Shown: one piece after another, positions 41,693 to 49,037 of the stretch | Numbering within the stretch: position 1 is the stretch's first letter | Layout: the number at the start of each line of letters is the position of its first letter | Assembly: GCF_019801965.1 (NCBI RefSeq) | Contig: NZ_JAHVIA010000011.1 | Location: 50,433-114,432 of the forward strand | Direction of reading: 5' to 3' | Length of the DNA: 64,000 bases | Source of the DNA: Salipiger bermudensis | GTDB taxonomy: Bacteria > Pseudomonadota > Alphaproteobacteria > Rhodobacterales > Rhodobacteraceae | Notes under the pieces: generated by a model | What the model was told of the DNA's origin: nothing | What the model saw: the letters and a program-made list of their open reading frames with translations, nothing else | Database searches by the model: none | Position numbers and translations under genes: made by a program

Positions 41693-42361
41693 ATGAAGAA
41701 AGCCTATATTGCCTTTGCGGCCCTGCCGGTACTTTTCGGGGCCGCGGGCTTTGCGGGTGGGCAGTTCATGCCCTCCGACAAGGAGCACGGCACCGAGACG
41801 GCCGCGCATGAGGCACCGGTGCAGGGCGCTGGCCATGACGACAGCCATGGCGAGGAACACGCCGGCCGCAGCGAGGCCGAGAAGGTTCTCGACAAGCTCG
41901 CGAGCACGGCCCCGGAGCAGCTTCCCGAGGAAGAAGGCGGCGGCCATGGCCACAGCCCGAGCCAGGCCGATGCCGGTCATGGCGCGAAACCCGAGCATCA
42001 ATCGGCCAGCCTGATCCGCAAGGATCCGTTCGGAGATACCAGCGTCGTACGGCTCGGCCGCGTCAGCGTGCCGGTCTATCGCCCGAACAGCGTGACCTAC
42101 GTGGTTTCGGAAGTCGGGGTGGCGATGCGCGACAGGGAGACTGCCGAGGTCTTCAACGTGGCCGAGAACGCGTCGCGCCTGCGCGACGTGATCCTCGCCT
42201 CGATGCACAAGGCCGCCGGCACCTCCGCCATGCAGGGTCCGAGCATTGATACCGAGAAGCTCACCAAGACGCTGGTTTCGGATCTCAAGGCCGATTTCGG
42301 GGACGGCGTCTCCGACGTGCTGTTCCTGTCGCTGATCAAGGCCGACGTGCCGCGCAGCTAA
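41693..42361 (+). CDS. Second FliL-like protein with a histidine-rich linker
   Basis: This protein of about 222 residues has an N-terminal membrane segment (AYIAFAALPVLFGAAGFAGG), a linker of about 70 residues containing nine histidines (GHDDSHGEEHAG; GGGHGHSPSQADAGHG) and a C-terminal FliL-like domain (VVRLGRVSVPVYRPNSVTYV, ASRLRDVILASMHKAAG, LVSDLKADFGDGVSDVLFLS). It is at the end of the flgFGAH operon. Two FliL-type proteins occur in some alphaproteobacteria. The histidine-rich part could bind metal, an inference. An ATG at 41678 is the alternative start. Confidence 0.65.
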   Translation: MKKAYIAFAALPVLFGAAGFAGGQFMPSDKEHGTETAAHEAPVQGAGHDDSHGEEHAGRSEAEKVLDKLASTAPEQLPEEEGGGHGHSPSQADAGHGAKPEHQSASLIRKDPFGDTSVVRLGRVSVPVYRPNSVTYVVSEVGVAMRDRETAEVFNVAENASRLRDVILASMHKAAGTSAMQGPSIDTEKLTKTLVSDLKADFGDGVSDVLFLSLIKADVPRS

Positions 42362-42402
42362 GGCTGCCCGGCGCGCCGGCGCTCCGATCTCGCCTCAACA
42401 GA

Positions 42403-43074
42403 TCAGCGGATTTCCTCGATGAGACCGGCGAGCGTGCTCTCGCCGTTTTCCATGTGCAGCATGGCAAGACCATCCTCATAGGTCATGCTGTTGACCCGCG
42501 ACGCGGCATAGGTCTGCCCCGGGACGGTATTTCCCTGGGCATCGGTCGCCGAGAGCACCATGTAATAGGTGCCCTCGGGCAGCGGCAATCCTTCGTAATC
42601 CATGCCGTCCCAGGTCACGCCATGCAGCGCGTCGCTGCCGCCCTCGAGCCCCGAATAGGACCGAAGCACCGTGCCATCGGCCGAGACGATCGACATCGAG
42701 ACAGCGCTGGCCTCCCCGGCGAGCCGGTAGCCCGCGACCGCCGCACCAGCTTCGTTCAGGCTGATCCGCTCGGTCGGCGCCACCACGCTGCGCCCGATCA
42801 GGTTCAGCCCGGTGATCGCCGACATGCTCGAGAGCTGGTTGGAAATGCCCTCGAGATTATCATTCACCGCGACCGATTGCTCGACCTGGCTGAGCTGGGC
42901 CAGCTGCGAGATGAAGGTGGTGCTGTCCATCGGCTCCAGAGGGTTCTGGTTCTGGATCTGTGCCGTCAGCAGGGTGATGAAGCTCTCGTAGTCCTCGCTG
43001 AGCTGGCTCATCGAGCTCGAGGCGGTGGTGCTGGCACCGGTCACGCTGCCGGTTCCGAAGGGGTCGATCGCCAC
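42403..43074 (-). CDS. flgD: Hook cap / hook assembly protein FlgD
   Basis: A 223-residue scaffold that caps the growing hook. The N-terminal conserved stretch is YESFITLLTAQIQNQNPLEP, then MDSTTFISQLAQLSQVEQSV, followed by the FlgD Tudor/Ig-like domains (VTWDGMDYEGLPLPEGTYYM). GTG 43074 has a strong AGAGGAGAG site. It is the third gene of the sigma factor-fliK-flgD operon. Confidence 0.94.
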   Translation of the reverse strand: MAIDPFGTGSVTGASTTASSSMSQLSEDYESFITLLTAQIQNQNPLEPMDSTTFISQLAQLSQVEQSVAVNDNLEGISNQLSSMSAITGLNLIGRSVVAPTERISLNEAGAAVAGYRLAGEASAVSMSIVSADGTVLRSYSGLEGGSDALHGVTWDGMDYEGLPLPEGTYYMVLSATDAQGNTVPGQTYAASRVNSMTYEDGLAMLHMENGESTLAGLIEEIR

Positions 43075-43091
43075 GGCGCTCTCCTCTCAGT

Positions 43092-44447
43092 TCAAACCTG
43101 AATGTCGATCCCGCCGCGCATCGGCAGGACGACCTGTTTCATCTCCGGCTCCGCCTCGCGCGCCGCCGGCTCACCGCCAAAGCCGAAGCCCGCGGTCGTC
43201 TGGGCCCCCTGCCCCTGCGACTGGCCCTGCCCGGGATTGCGGGCGCCGAGATCCGAGAAGCTCAGCGACTTCGCGTCGATCTGGTGGCCGGCCTCGCGCA
43301 GCATCGTCAGGAGCCCGTCGCGGTCGGCCCGCAACGCCGTCAGGACCGAGGCCTGCTCGGCCCGAACGGTGACCTTGAGCGCTCCGGTCTCGTCCGGCAC
43401 CAGGTCGATCTCGAGCGTGCCCATGCCCTCGGGCTTCAGCTCGACCCGGATGCTGCCGGTGTCGCTGACGCTGGCGCGGACCTGGTTCAGGATCTGGTCG
43501 GAACTCGGAGTCGGCATCGGCCCCGCACGCGGGGTCTCGGCCTGAAGCAGCGGTGCCGCTTCGGCGGTGCCGGCTGCGGGGGCCACCAGCGCGACCTGGA
43601 TCTGCTGCGCCGGTTGCGGCGCGTCCGGCATCACGCTGCTCGCCGCCTGGGCCACAGGAACGGTCTGCGGCTGCGCTGCGCGCTGGGTCAGGGTCACCGC
43701 CGCATCCGCGGCCTCGAAGGAAGAGCCGTCCAGCGATGCGGCCTCCGACGCCCGCATCGCCCCCTCGCTGAGCATCATCCGCCGGCCCGGCTGGGCAATC
43801 TCTTCGGCCAGCCCGAGCACCCGGGCCGCGAGCGCCTGCACCCCCGGCTCGGAGACGATCCGGGCCGCCATCTCGCCGCCCTCGGCCTCAAGCGCCGCCC
43901 CCAGCTCCGGCACAGCTTCGGCCAGCGCCCGCCAGTTTGCAGCCTGCTCAGACCGCGCGGAATCCGCGCGAAGCCCCGCCAGCGGCACCCCCTGCGCGGT
44001 GCCGGCCGCCTTGGCGCGGGCCGTCGAGAGCGGATCGGCGAGCGCGGGCGTATGCTCGGGGCCCAGCCCGATCTCCGGCTGCGCGCCCTGCAACAGCGGC
44101 GCCTCGTCGGAGGCGACACCCGCCGGCTCGGCTCCGGCAAAGGCGGCGCGGAGCTGCGCCATCTGATGCGGTGCCGCGGCCAGCGCGGCTGCCAGCTCTT
44201 CGAGCATCGGCACGAGGATCTCCTCGAGATCCGCGTCGGTCAGATCCGGGTCGGCAAGAACCTCTTCCGCCTCCGCGAAGAGCGCCGCGAGATCGGAGGT
44301 CTCGGCCTCCGCGCCGCTGGCGGTATCGCTGCGCAGGAAGGCCATGATCGAGGCGAAGGCGCCCTCCCCCTCGGCGCCCTTCCCGGCGGCTTCGGCGGAT
44401 CGGTCGGCCGCGGGCTGCGCACCGAAGATCGAAAGCAGGTTCATCAT
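43092..44447 (-). CDS. fliK: Flagellar hook-length control protein FliK
   Basis: A 451-residue protein, Ala/Glu/Pro-rich and mostly unstructured, with the conserved C-terminal Flg_hook domain (about 335-420: IRVELKPEGMGTLEIDLVPD; LRADRDGLLTMLREAGHQID). FliK measures hook length and switches FlhB specificity. ATG 44447 overlaps the sigma-factor stop (ATGA), so translation is coupled. The longer frame upstream is the sigma gene read out of frame. Confidence 0.88.
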   Translation of the reverse strand: MMNLLSIFGAQPAADRSAEAAGKGAEGEGAFASIMAFLRSDTASGAEAETSDLAALFAEAEEVLADPDLTDADLEEILVPMLEELAAALAAAPHQMAQLRAAFAGAEPAGVASDEAPLLQGAQPEIGLGPEHTPALADPLSTARAKAAGTAQGVPLAGLRADSARSEQAANWRALAEAVPELGAALEAEGGEMAARIVSEPGVQALAARVLGLAEEIAQPGRRMMLSEGAMRASEAASLDGSSFEAADAAVTLTQRAAQPQTVPVAQAASSVMPDAPQPAQQIQVALVAPAAGTAEAAPLLQAETPRAGPMPTPSSDQILNQVRASVSDTGSIRVELKPEGMGTLEIDLVPDETGALKVTVRAEQASVLTALRADRDGLLTMLREAGHQIDAKSLSFSDLGARNPGQGQSQGQGAQTTAGFGFGGEPAAREAEPEMKQVVLPMRGGIDIQV

Positions 44448-45193
44448 GGCAGCACGTTCCTTGAAAAGCCGCAATCGATCAAGACGCGGCGCAGGCGCAT
44501 CATCGCGCGTCGCTCGACCTGCCGCAGCCGGTCCTGCGTGATGCCCAGGTCGCGCGCGATCTCGGCGAGCGGTTCGGGCTCGGGCGACAGCCGCCGGCGT
44601 CGGATCACCGCGACCTCCTCGGGCTCCATGCGGGCCAGCGCATCCTCGATGAACCGCATCAGCAGACGCCGCTGGCTTTGCTGGCTGACATGTTCTTCGG
44701 GATCGGGCTCGGAGGAGACGAGAACCGGGTCCAGATCCCCAGCGTCGCCGCTCGGGTGGGGATCGAGCGCCACCGTGCCCCGCGTGGCCAGCTGCATTAC
44801 GAAGAGGTCGTTCTCGGAGAGATTGCCCGTCTGCGCGTCGAGGAAGGTGCGCGCCGGGATGTCGATCACCGCCTTGATCCGCGACAGCGCCGACGAAACC
44901 GCATTGCGCACCCACCAGGCCGCGTAGGTCGCGAAGCGCACATCCTGCGCGCGGTCGAAACTGTCAGCGGCACGCAGCAAGCCCATCAGCCCTTCCGAGG
45001 CGAGATCCTCCAGATGCACCGGGTTGTCGGTGAACCGCGCCGCATGCGACCACGCCTGCCGCGCATGCGAGCGCAGCAGAACCTCGAGCGCGGCCCGGTC
45101 GCCGCGATCCTGCCAGCCGCTGATCGCGGCTCGCTCCTGCTCGAAGCTCAGCAGCGGTTCGCGCATCGCGGACTGATACGACATGGACATCAT
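44444..45193 (-). CDS. Sigma-70 family factor of the flagellar cluster
   Basis: This 249-residue factor has sigma region 2 (HLEDLASEGLMGLLRAADSF, then VRFATYAAWWVRNAVSSALS) and region 4 (RMEPEEVAVIRRRRLSPEPE, then LAEIARDLGITQDRLRQVER). It is compact, lacks region 1.1, and resembles RpoH-like alternative factors, but the typical RpoH box was not seen. It is not FliA by sequence or context. It is first in an operon with fliK and flgD, overlapping fliK by four bases. It may direct flagellar promoters in place of FliA, an inference. Several Met codons lie at the N-terminus, so the start could be six or more residues later. Confidence 0.82.
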   Translation of the reverse strand: MMSMSYQSAMREPLLSFEQERAAISGWQDRGDRAALEVLLRSHARQAWSHAARFTDNPVHLEDLASEGLMGLLRAADSFDRAQDVRFATYAAWWVRNAVSSALSRIKAVIDIPARTFLDAQTGNLSENDLFVMQLATRGTVALDPHPSGDAGDLDPVLVSSEPDPEEHVSQQSQRRLLMRFIEDALARMEPEEVAVIRRRRLSPEPEPLAEIARDLGITQDRLRQVERRAMMRLRRVLIDCGFSRNVLP

Positions 45194-45221
45194 GGAAAAA
45201 ACGCAAATTCATCCTTTTCTG

Positions 45222-45239
45222 CAAGGACAAGTAAGCATA
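45222..45239 (-). promoter_or_regulatory. Tandem TATNCTTG-like box before the sigma-factor gene
   Basis: On the minus strand TATGCTTA (45239-45232) and TGTCCTTG (45229-45222) are direct repeats with a 10-bp period, each matching TATNCTTG at all but one position, 29-46 bp before the sigma-factor start. Confidence 0.45.
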
Positions 45240-45269
45240 ATTTCCAATATCTCGGAAGGACTTATTGAT

Positions 45270-46037
45270 TTACCGAAGGTTAAAGCGCGCGGCAAACCGG
45301 CTCTGAAGGCTCGGAGTCTCGCGTTCCGGCGCTCCCAGGACGGCGCGCAGCACCGCCTCGGTCCCGCCAACCCATTCCGACAGCACCAGCGGCTTGTCGG
45401 CGACGCGCAGCAGATCGCCATTGATCATACGAGGGTCCGGGGCGGTGAACCCGGGATCGAGCCGCGACAGGTAGCCCTGCAGCGAGGGCTGCCAGAGGAA
45501 ATCCGGCCGCGAGAACACCGTGGGATCGGGCAGACGGCCGCCCTGCTCGTCGACCCAGTGCCGTTCGAGACTGCGCCCGAGGCCGAGGCCAAAGGATTCC
45601 GTGTCGAGCTTCGCCCCCTGCGCCCGTAGCCCGGCGGCGCGGCGCATGGCGGCGTGGGCCGTGAGATAGAGCGCATCGGTCTCGCGCTCCATCGGTATGC
45701 CGGCCAGGTTGATCATCAACTGCAGGCTCTCACCGACCGCCCCGCCCAGCAGCAGCGACAGATCGGCCTCCGCTTCCGGCAGGAAGAGCACCATGGTGCC
45801 GTAGGGCAGATCGATCGGCAGTTCCTCGACCAGCACATCGCCGAGCGGCAGGGCCGGCGCCAGTTCGAGCTCGTCGGACATCGCCAGCGGGCGGGTGCAG
45901 GAGGGGCCAGCCAGCAAAGCAGCGGAGCGCACCGGCAGGATGCGGCTGAACAGGGCCTCGAACGCGCGGAAGTTGTCGTGGATCGGAAGCGTCACGCCGT
46001 CCTGCCAGATCAGACTGAGCACTTCTCCGCTGCGCAT
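45270..46037 (-). CDS. Unrecognised protein of the flagellar cluster
   Basis: I do not recognise this 255-residue protein. It has no signal peptide or clear membrane segment. Its first half includes DNFRAFEALFSRILPVRSAA and a hydrophobic beta-rich stretch (DLPYGTMVLFLPEAEADLSL); the C-terminal part LSEWVGGTEAVLRAVLGAPE is reminiscent of a SpoA/C-ring-like fold, which would suit a switch-associated protein, but this is weak. It is a single gene between motB and the sigma factor, all leftward. It starts from the 331-bp spacer at 46038-46368. Confidence 0.6.
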   Translation of the reverse strand: MRSGEVLSLIWQDGVTLPIHDNFRAFEALFSRILPVRSAALLAGPSCTRPLAMSDELELAPALPLGDVLVEELPIDLPYGTMVLFLPEAEADLSLLLGGAVGESLQLMINLAGIPMERETDALYLTAHAAMRRAAGLRAQGAKLDTESFGLGLGRSLERHWVDEQGGRLPDPTVFSRPDFLWQPSLQGYLSRLDPGFTAPDPRMINGDLLRVADKPLVLSEWVGGTEAVLRAVLGAPERETPSLQSRFAARFNLR

Positions 46038-46368
46038 ATTCGGCCTGTCCCCTGTGTGCAGTGTTTGCCTGATTCCACAGTATTTCTGGGGTCAGCACCG
46101 GGAAAGCCACCAAATGTTAAGCGCCGGACAAGATATAGGCGGTTCGAAGGGTTCAGACTCTATATCAGGTGTCCGAACCATATGCGCTAAAGGGCTGTTA
46201 TTGCCTGATAATTTTCAAGATGAAAAGCCCGGACAGACAGAAAATCCCCCTCCACACCCTCTGAGTTTTCTTAACCTTGAGGAAAAAATATGTGGATATA
46301 CGGCGGATCAGTGACCAATGCCCACTAGATGTGGTGAAATCTGCAACAGTCAGTCCGGCAACGCGGAC
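46038..46368. other. 331-bp AT-richer spacer between motB and the unknown gene
   Basis: No convincing gene is seen. It contains an inverted pair GGTTCG (46139-46144) / CGAACC about 30 bp apart, and, for the leftward gene, a TTAACAT reminiscent of a CtrA half-site. A rightward 12-codon frame after GAGGAA starts near 46290, but reads antisense into motB and has no support. The spacer probably holds the promoter of the unknown gene and the 3' end of motB mRNA. Confidence 0.4.
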
Positions 46369-47358
46369 TCACTCTTGCACAGCCCCTGCGCTGCCCGTCT
46401 GCGGATACTGCACCGTGACGCTGATCCGGCGGTTTTCCGGGGCGTCTGGCGCGGCGGCATCGAGCGGCTCGGTATCCGCAAGACCCGATATGCGTGTGAT
46501 GCGCTCGGGGCTGACTCCATTGGCCAGAAGCACCCGGCGCGTGGCATTGGCGCGGTCGGCCGAAAGCTCCCAGTTCGAATAGCTCGCGGCCCGGGTATAG
46601 GGCACCGAATCGGTGTGCCCGGAGATCGTCAGTTCGTTGGGCAGTTCGGCGACGGCATCGGCGATGATGCGCAGCAGATCGCGAGTCCGGTCCTCGATCC
46701 GGGCACTGCCGGTGGCGAACATCGATTCGCCGCTGCGGTCGACGATCTGGATCTCGAGGCCGTTCTCCGTCCGGTCGAAGCGCAGGTTGTCGGAATAGCT
46801 TTCGAGCTCGGGACTGTTGACCACCTGCTGCATGATCTGCTGCTCGAGCCGGGTCTGCGCCTCGTCCCATTCCTGCTCGGCGCGCTCGGCCTCGGCGGCG
46901 GCGCGCGCGGTCTCGAGCGGATCGCGACCCTCGTTGATGGTCGCGCTTTCCTGGCGGCCCTCGGGCCGCGTGTCGTACTCGACCTGGATGTTGGGATTGG
47001 TGTCGCGCAGGCGGCTGTCGAACACGGCGAGCGGGTTCTCCTGCCCGAAGCTCGGCAGCTGGACCGGCGTCGCCGGCCCGTCGGTGCCGCTCATCACGCC
47101 ATCGGCGGCCAGCACCGTGCCATCGAGCAGGCCGTCTCCCCGGCCCCCGCTCTGCGACAGGCTCGGGGTGAAATAATCCGCCAGGCCGCGCAGCTTCTCC
47201 TCGTCGGAGGCTGCAAGGATCCAGAGCAGCAGGAAAAACGCCATCATCGCGGTCATGAAGTCGGCATAGGCCACCTTCCAGGCGCCGCCGTGATGGCCGT
47301 GTGCGTCATCCTCCTCGATACGTTTGATGACGATGGGCTGCTCGTTGTTTCCTGCCAT
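46369..47358 (-). CDS. motB: Stator protein MotB
   Basis: A 329-residue stator subunit. A single transmembrane helix (about 32-52, YADFMTAMMAFFLLLWILAA) carries the essential proton-binding Asp33. A long linker with a Glu/Ala-rich coiled part (about 160-190) leads to the OmpA-like peptidoglycan-binding domain (about 215-320: ISGHTDSVPYTRAASYSNWE; LSADRANATRRVLLANGV). In this cluster motA is not adjacent but lies on the other strand at 50214. Its gene follows the MucR-like gene by ten bases. Confidence 0.93.
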   Translation of the reverse strand: MAGNNEQPIVIKRIEEDDAHGHHGGAWKVAYADFMTAMMAFFLLLWILAASDEEKLRGLADYFTPSLSQSGGRGDGLLDGTVLAADGVMSGTDGPATPVQLPSFGQENPLAVFDSRLRDTNPNIQVEYDTRPEGRQESATINEGRDPLETARAAAEAERAEQEWDEAQTRLEQQIMQQVVNSPELESYSDNLRFDRTENGLEIQIVDRSGESMFATGSARIEDRTRDLLRIIADAVAELPNELTISGHTDSVPYTRAASYSNWELSADRANATRRVLLANGVSPERITRISGLADTEPLDAAAPDAPENRRISVTVQYPQTGSAGAVQE

Positions 47359-47368
47359 GCGCTAGGTC

Positions 47369-47803
47369 TTATTCCTGTTCGATCGGGTGGGTCCGGTCAT
47401 ATTTCCCGAGCCCGGCCTCCTTGGCGTGGGCCGCCTTCTTGCGTGAGTAGCTGGGCGCCACGAGGGGGAAATCCTCGGCCAGGCCAAAGGCGGTGCGATA
47501 CTCGGCTTCCGTCATGCCATGCTCGGCACCGAGGTGGCGCTTGAGCATCTTGAAGCCGCGGCCGCAGCACAGGCAGAACACCTTGTCCTCTGTCACCGCC
47601 TGATCGATCGGGAGCGCCGGACGCATCTGCGTCTTGGCCTCTGCCGGCACCGGCTCGGGCGCCTCCTCTGCCGCAACGCCGCCCAGCTCGCCGGAGAGGC
47701 GCCGATACAGAGCGACGATCTCATCGGGGCTGACATCCGGACGGGATGCATACGCCGCGACGATCCGGCTGATCGTCTCCCGTTTCTGATCCTCTGCACT
47801 CAT
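47369..47803 (-). CDS. MucR/Ros family zinc-finger regulator
   Basis: A 144-residue MucR-type DNA-binding protein. The prokaryotic zinc finger is complete: Cys77, Cys80, His90 and His95 in VFCLCCGRGFKMLKRHLGAE, followed by the conserved GMTEAEYRTAFGLAEDFPLV. The N-terminal helical part (SRIVAAYASRPDVSPDEIVA) suits oligomerisation. MucR proteins control motility, exopolysaccharide and cell-cycle genes. It lies upstream of motB, and a 16-bp perfect palindrome precedes it at 47845-47860. Confidence 0.88.
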   Translation of the reverse strand: MSAEDQKRETISRIVAAYASRPDVSPDEIVALYRRLSGELGGVAAEEAPEPVPAEAKTQMRPALPIDQAVTEDKVFCLCCGRGFKMLKRHLGAEHGMTEAEYRTAFGLAEDFPLVAPSYSRKKAAHAKEAGLGKYDRTHPIEQE

Positions 47804-47844
47804 CCTGCTGTCCCTGCCGTTGTTCTTGTTATTGTAGCGCCGCG

Positions 47845-47860
47845 GGTGGATGCATCCACC
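47845..47860. promoter_or_regulatory. Perfect 16-bp palindrome upstream of the MucR-type gene
   Basis: GGTGGATGCATCCACC is fully self-complementary and lies 42-57 bp before the MucR start, between the two MucR-type genes. On the minus strand it overlaps the region between a TTGACT and possible -10 sequences. A likely dimeric repressor site, perhaps autoregulatory. Confidence 0.5.
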
Positions 47861-47928
47861 TCTCTGCGCAAAGTCAAACGAGGGGGGCGTTCATACTATT
47901 CTTACCCTTCCCTCGTCGTTTTCCAAGC

Positions 47929-48204
47929 CTATCCTTGAAGCTTCATGGATTTTGCCGCGTCCCTTCGCGCGGCATAGGCGCTCGAGACCATCGGATAATC
48001 GTCCGGAAGGCCCCATTTCTCGCGATACTCCTCGGGGGTCATGCCCAGTGTCTCCCGGATATGTCGCTTCAACAGCTGGCGCCGCTGACCGGTTTCGAGA
48101 CAAAGCAATGTCCCGTGCCGGTCGGCATCATACCTCTCTGATACGGTTTTACCGTGGCAGGCAACGACAAGTCGTTGCAGAATTCGGCGCAGGTTGATCC
48201 TCAT
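47929..48204 (-). CDS. Short MucR-like protein with degenerate zinc finger
   Basis: This 91-residue protein aligns with the C-terminal two-thirds of the MucR protein next to it (LLKRHIRETLGMTPEEYREK, then WGLPDDYPMVSSAYAARRD). Cys35 and His48 keep their places, but the second Cys is Thr38 and the second His is Leu53, so it probably cannot bind zinc in the usual way. It may be a partner or antagonist of the intact MucR or a decaying copy. It is divergent from the winged-helix gene. Start codon uncertain. Confidence 0.7.
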   Translation of the reverse strand: MRINLRRILQRLVVACHGKTVSERYDADRHGTLLCLETGQRRQLLKRHIRETLGMTPEEYREKWGLPDDYPMVSSAYAARRDAAKSMKLQG

Positions 48205-48362
48205 CCCCGGCTCTCTTCTTGTTGTTACTTGTTAATCGCGCTGTCTTGACGGTCTTGTCACATCTTAGAAATACGCAGGTAAGGTTAATCCTCGATGAAA
48301 ACTTTGAAATTTCTTTGCGAAACCTTGTCTTCTTTCCTTGTGCAAACAACCTATACACGATC

Positions 48363-49028
48363 ATGACAAAAAGAGCATCCTTCTCGGTAGTGGTTGAGCG
48401 GGATACCGCGCGTCGAAACGGTTGGGCCGAGCTGTTGCGCGCAGCCGGGCTGCGGCGCGTGTTGCGGCGGGCCCGGCCGGCGGAGATGGCCGACCTCATC
48501 GCGCCCGGCACACCGCTCACCGCGATGGTGGTCGGGCTCACCGCCCACGGCGCGCGCGATGACGCGATGCTGTCGCTGATCGCCAGCACCCGCCGGCTGG
48601 TGCCCGGCGCGGTCATCCTCGCGGTCGATCACGGCAACCGCCCGCGCGGCGCGGCCGAAGCCTTCGCCGCCGGCGCCGATGACGCGCTGCGCGCCGACCA
48701 TGATCCCTCCGAGCTGCGCGCCCGCCTCGCCGCACGGCTTCAGAACGCCGCCAAGGAAGGCCAGCGCGCGGCTTGGCTGGCGCAGCTCGGGCTGACACCC
48801 CTCGAGGAGCGCATTTTCCTGGCCCTGAATGACCGGAGGAACGAGATCGTCAGCCGAAGCGCCCTGGCCGAGGCATTGGGGGAAGATGAATGGCGCTACG
48901 GGGACCGGCGCATCGACGTACATATCGCGCGCATCCGCCAGAAGCTCGACGCCCAGTTCGATGGGGCGGTGAAGCTGCGCACCGTGCGCGCGCAGGGTTA
49001 CGTGCTGGATGGGGAGCCGCGGCTCTAG
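48363..49028 (+). CDS. Winged-helix OmpR-type regulator with degenerate receiver
   Basis: This protein of 221 residues has an OmpR-type DNA-binding domain at the end (LTPLEERIFLALNDRRNEIV; RRIDVHIARIRQKLDAQFDG; VRAQGYVLDGEP). The N-terminal 120 residues keep the receiver size and the GADDALRA region, but the acidic pair, the phospho-acceptor Asp and the conserved Lys are all missing (VVVERD, MVVGLT, DDALRADHD). It should be phosphorylation-independent. Upstream sequence in the same frame to 48219 is AT-rich spacer, so ATG 48363 is used. A second regulator of this kind is at 31967-32743. Confidence 0.82.
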   Translation: MTKRASFSVVVERDTARRNGWAELLRAAGLRRVLRRARPAEMADLIAPGTPLTAMVVGLTAHGARDDAMLSLIASTRRLVPGAVILAVDHGNRPRGAAEAFAAGADDALRADHDPSELRARLAARLQNAAKEGQRAAWLAQLGLTPLEERIFLALNDRRNEIVSRSALAEALGEDEWRYGDRRIDVHIARIRQKLDAQFDGAVKLRTVRAQGYVLDGEPRL

Positions 49029-49037
49029 CTTGAAGGC

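Noticed and set aside
46290..46328. 12-codon frame after a good GAGGAA site (peptide starting MWIYGG)
   Set aside because: It leads only into the antisense strand of motB; no attenuator structure or downstream gene would explain a leader peptide.
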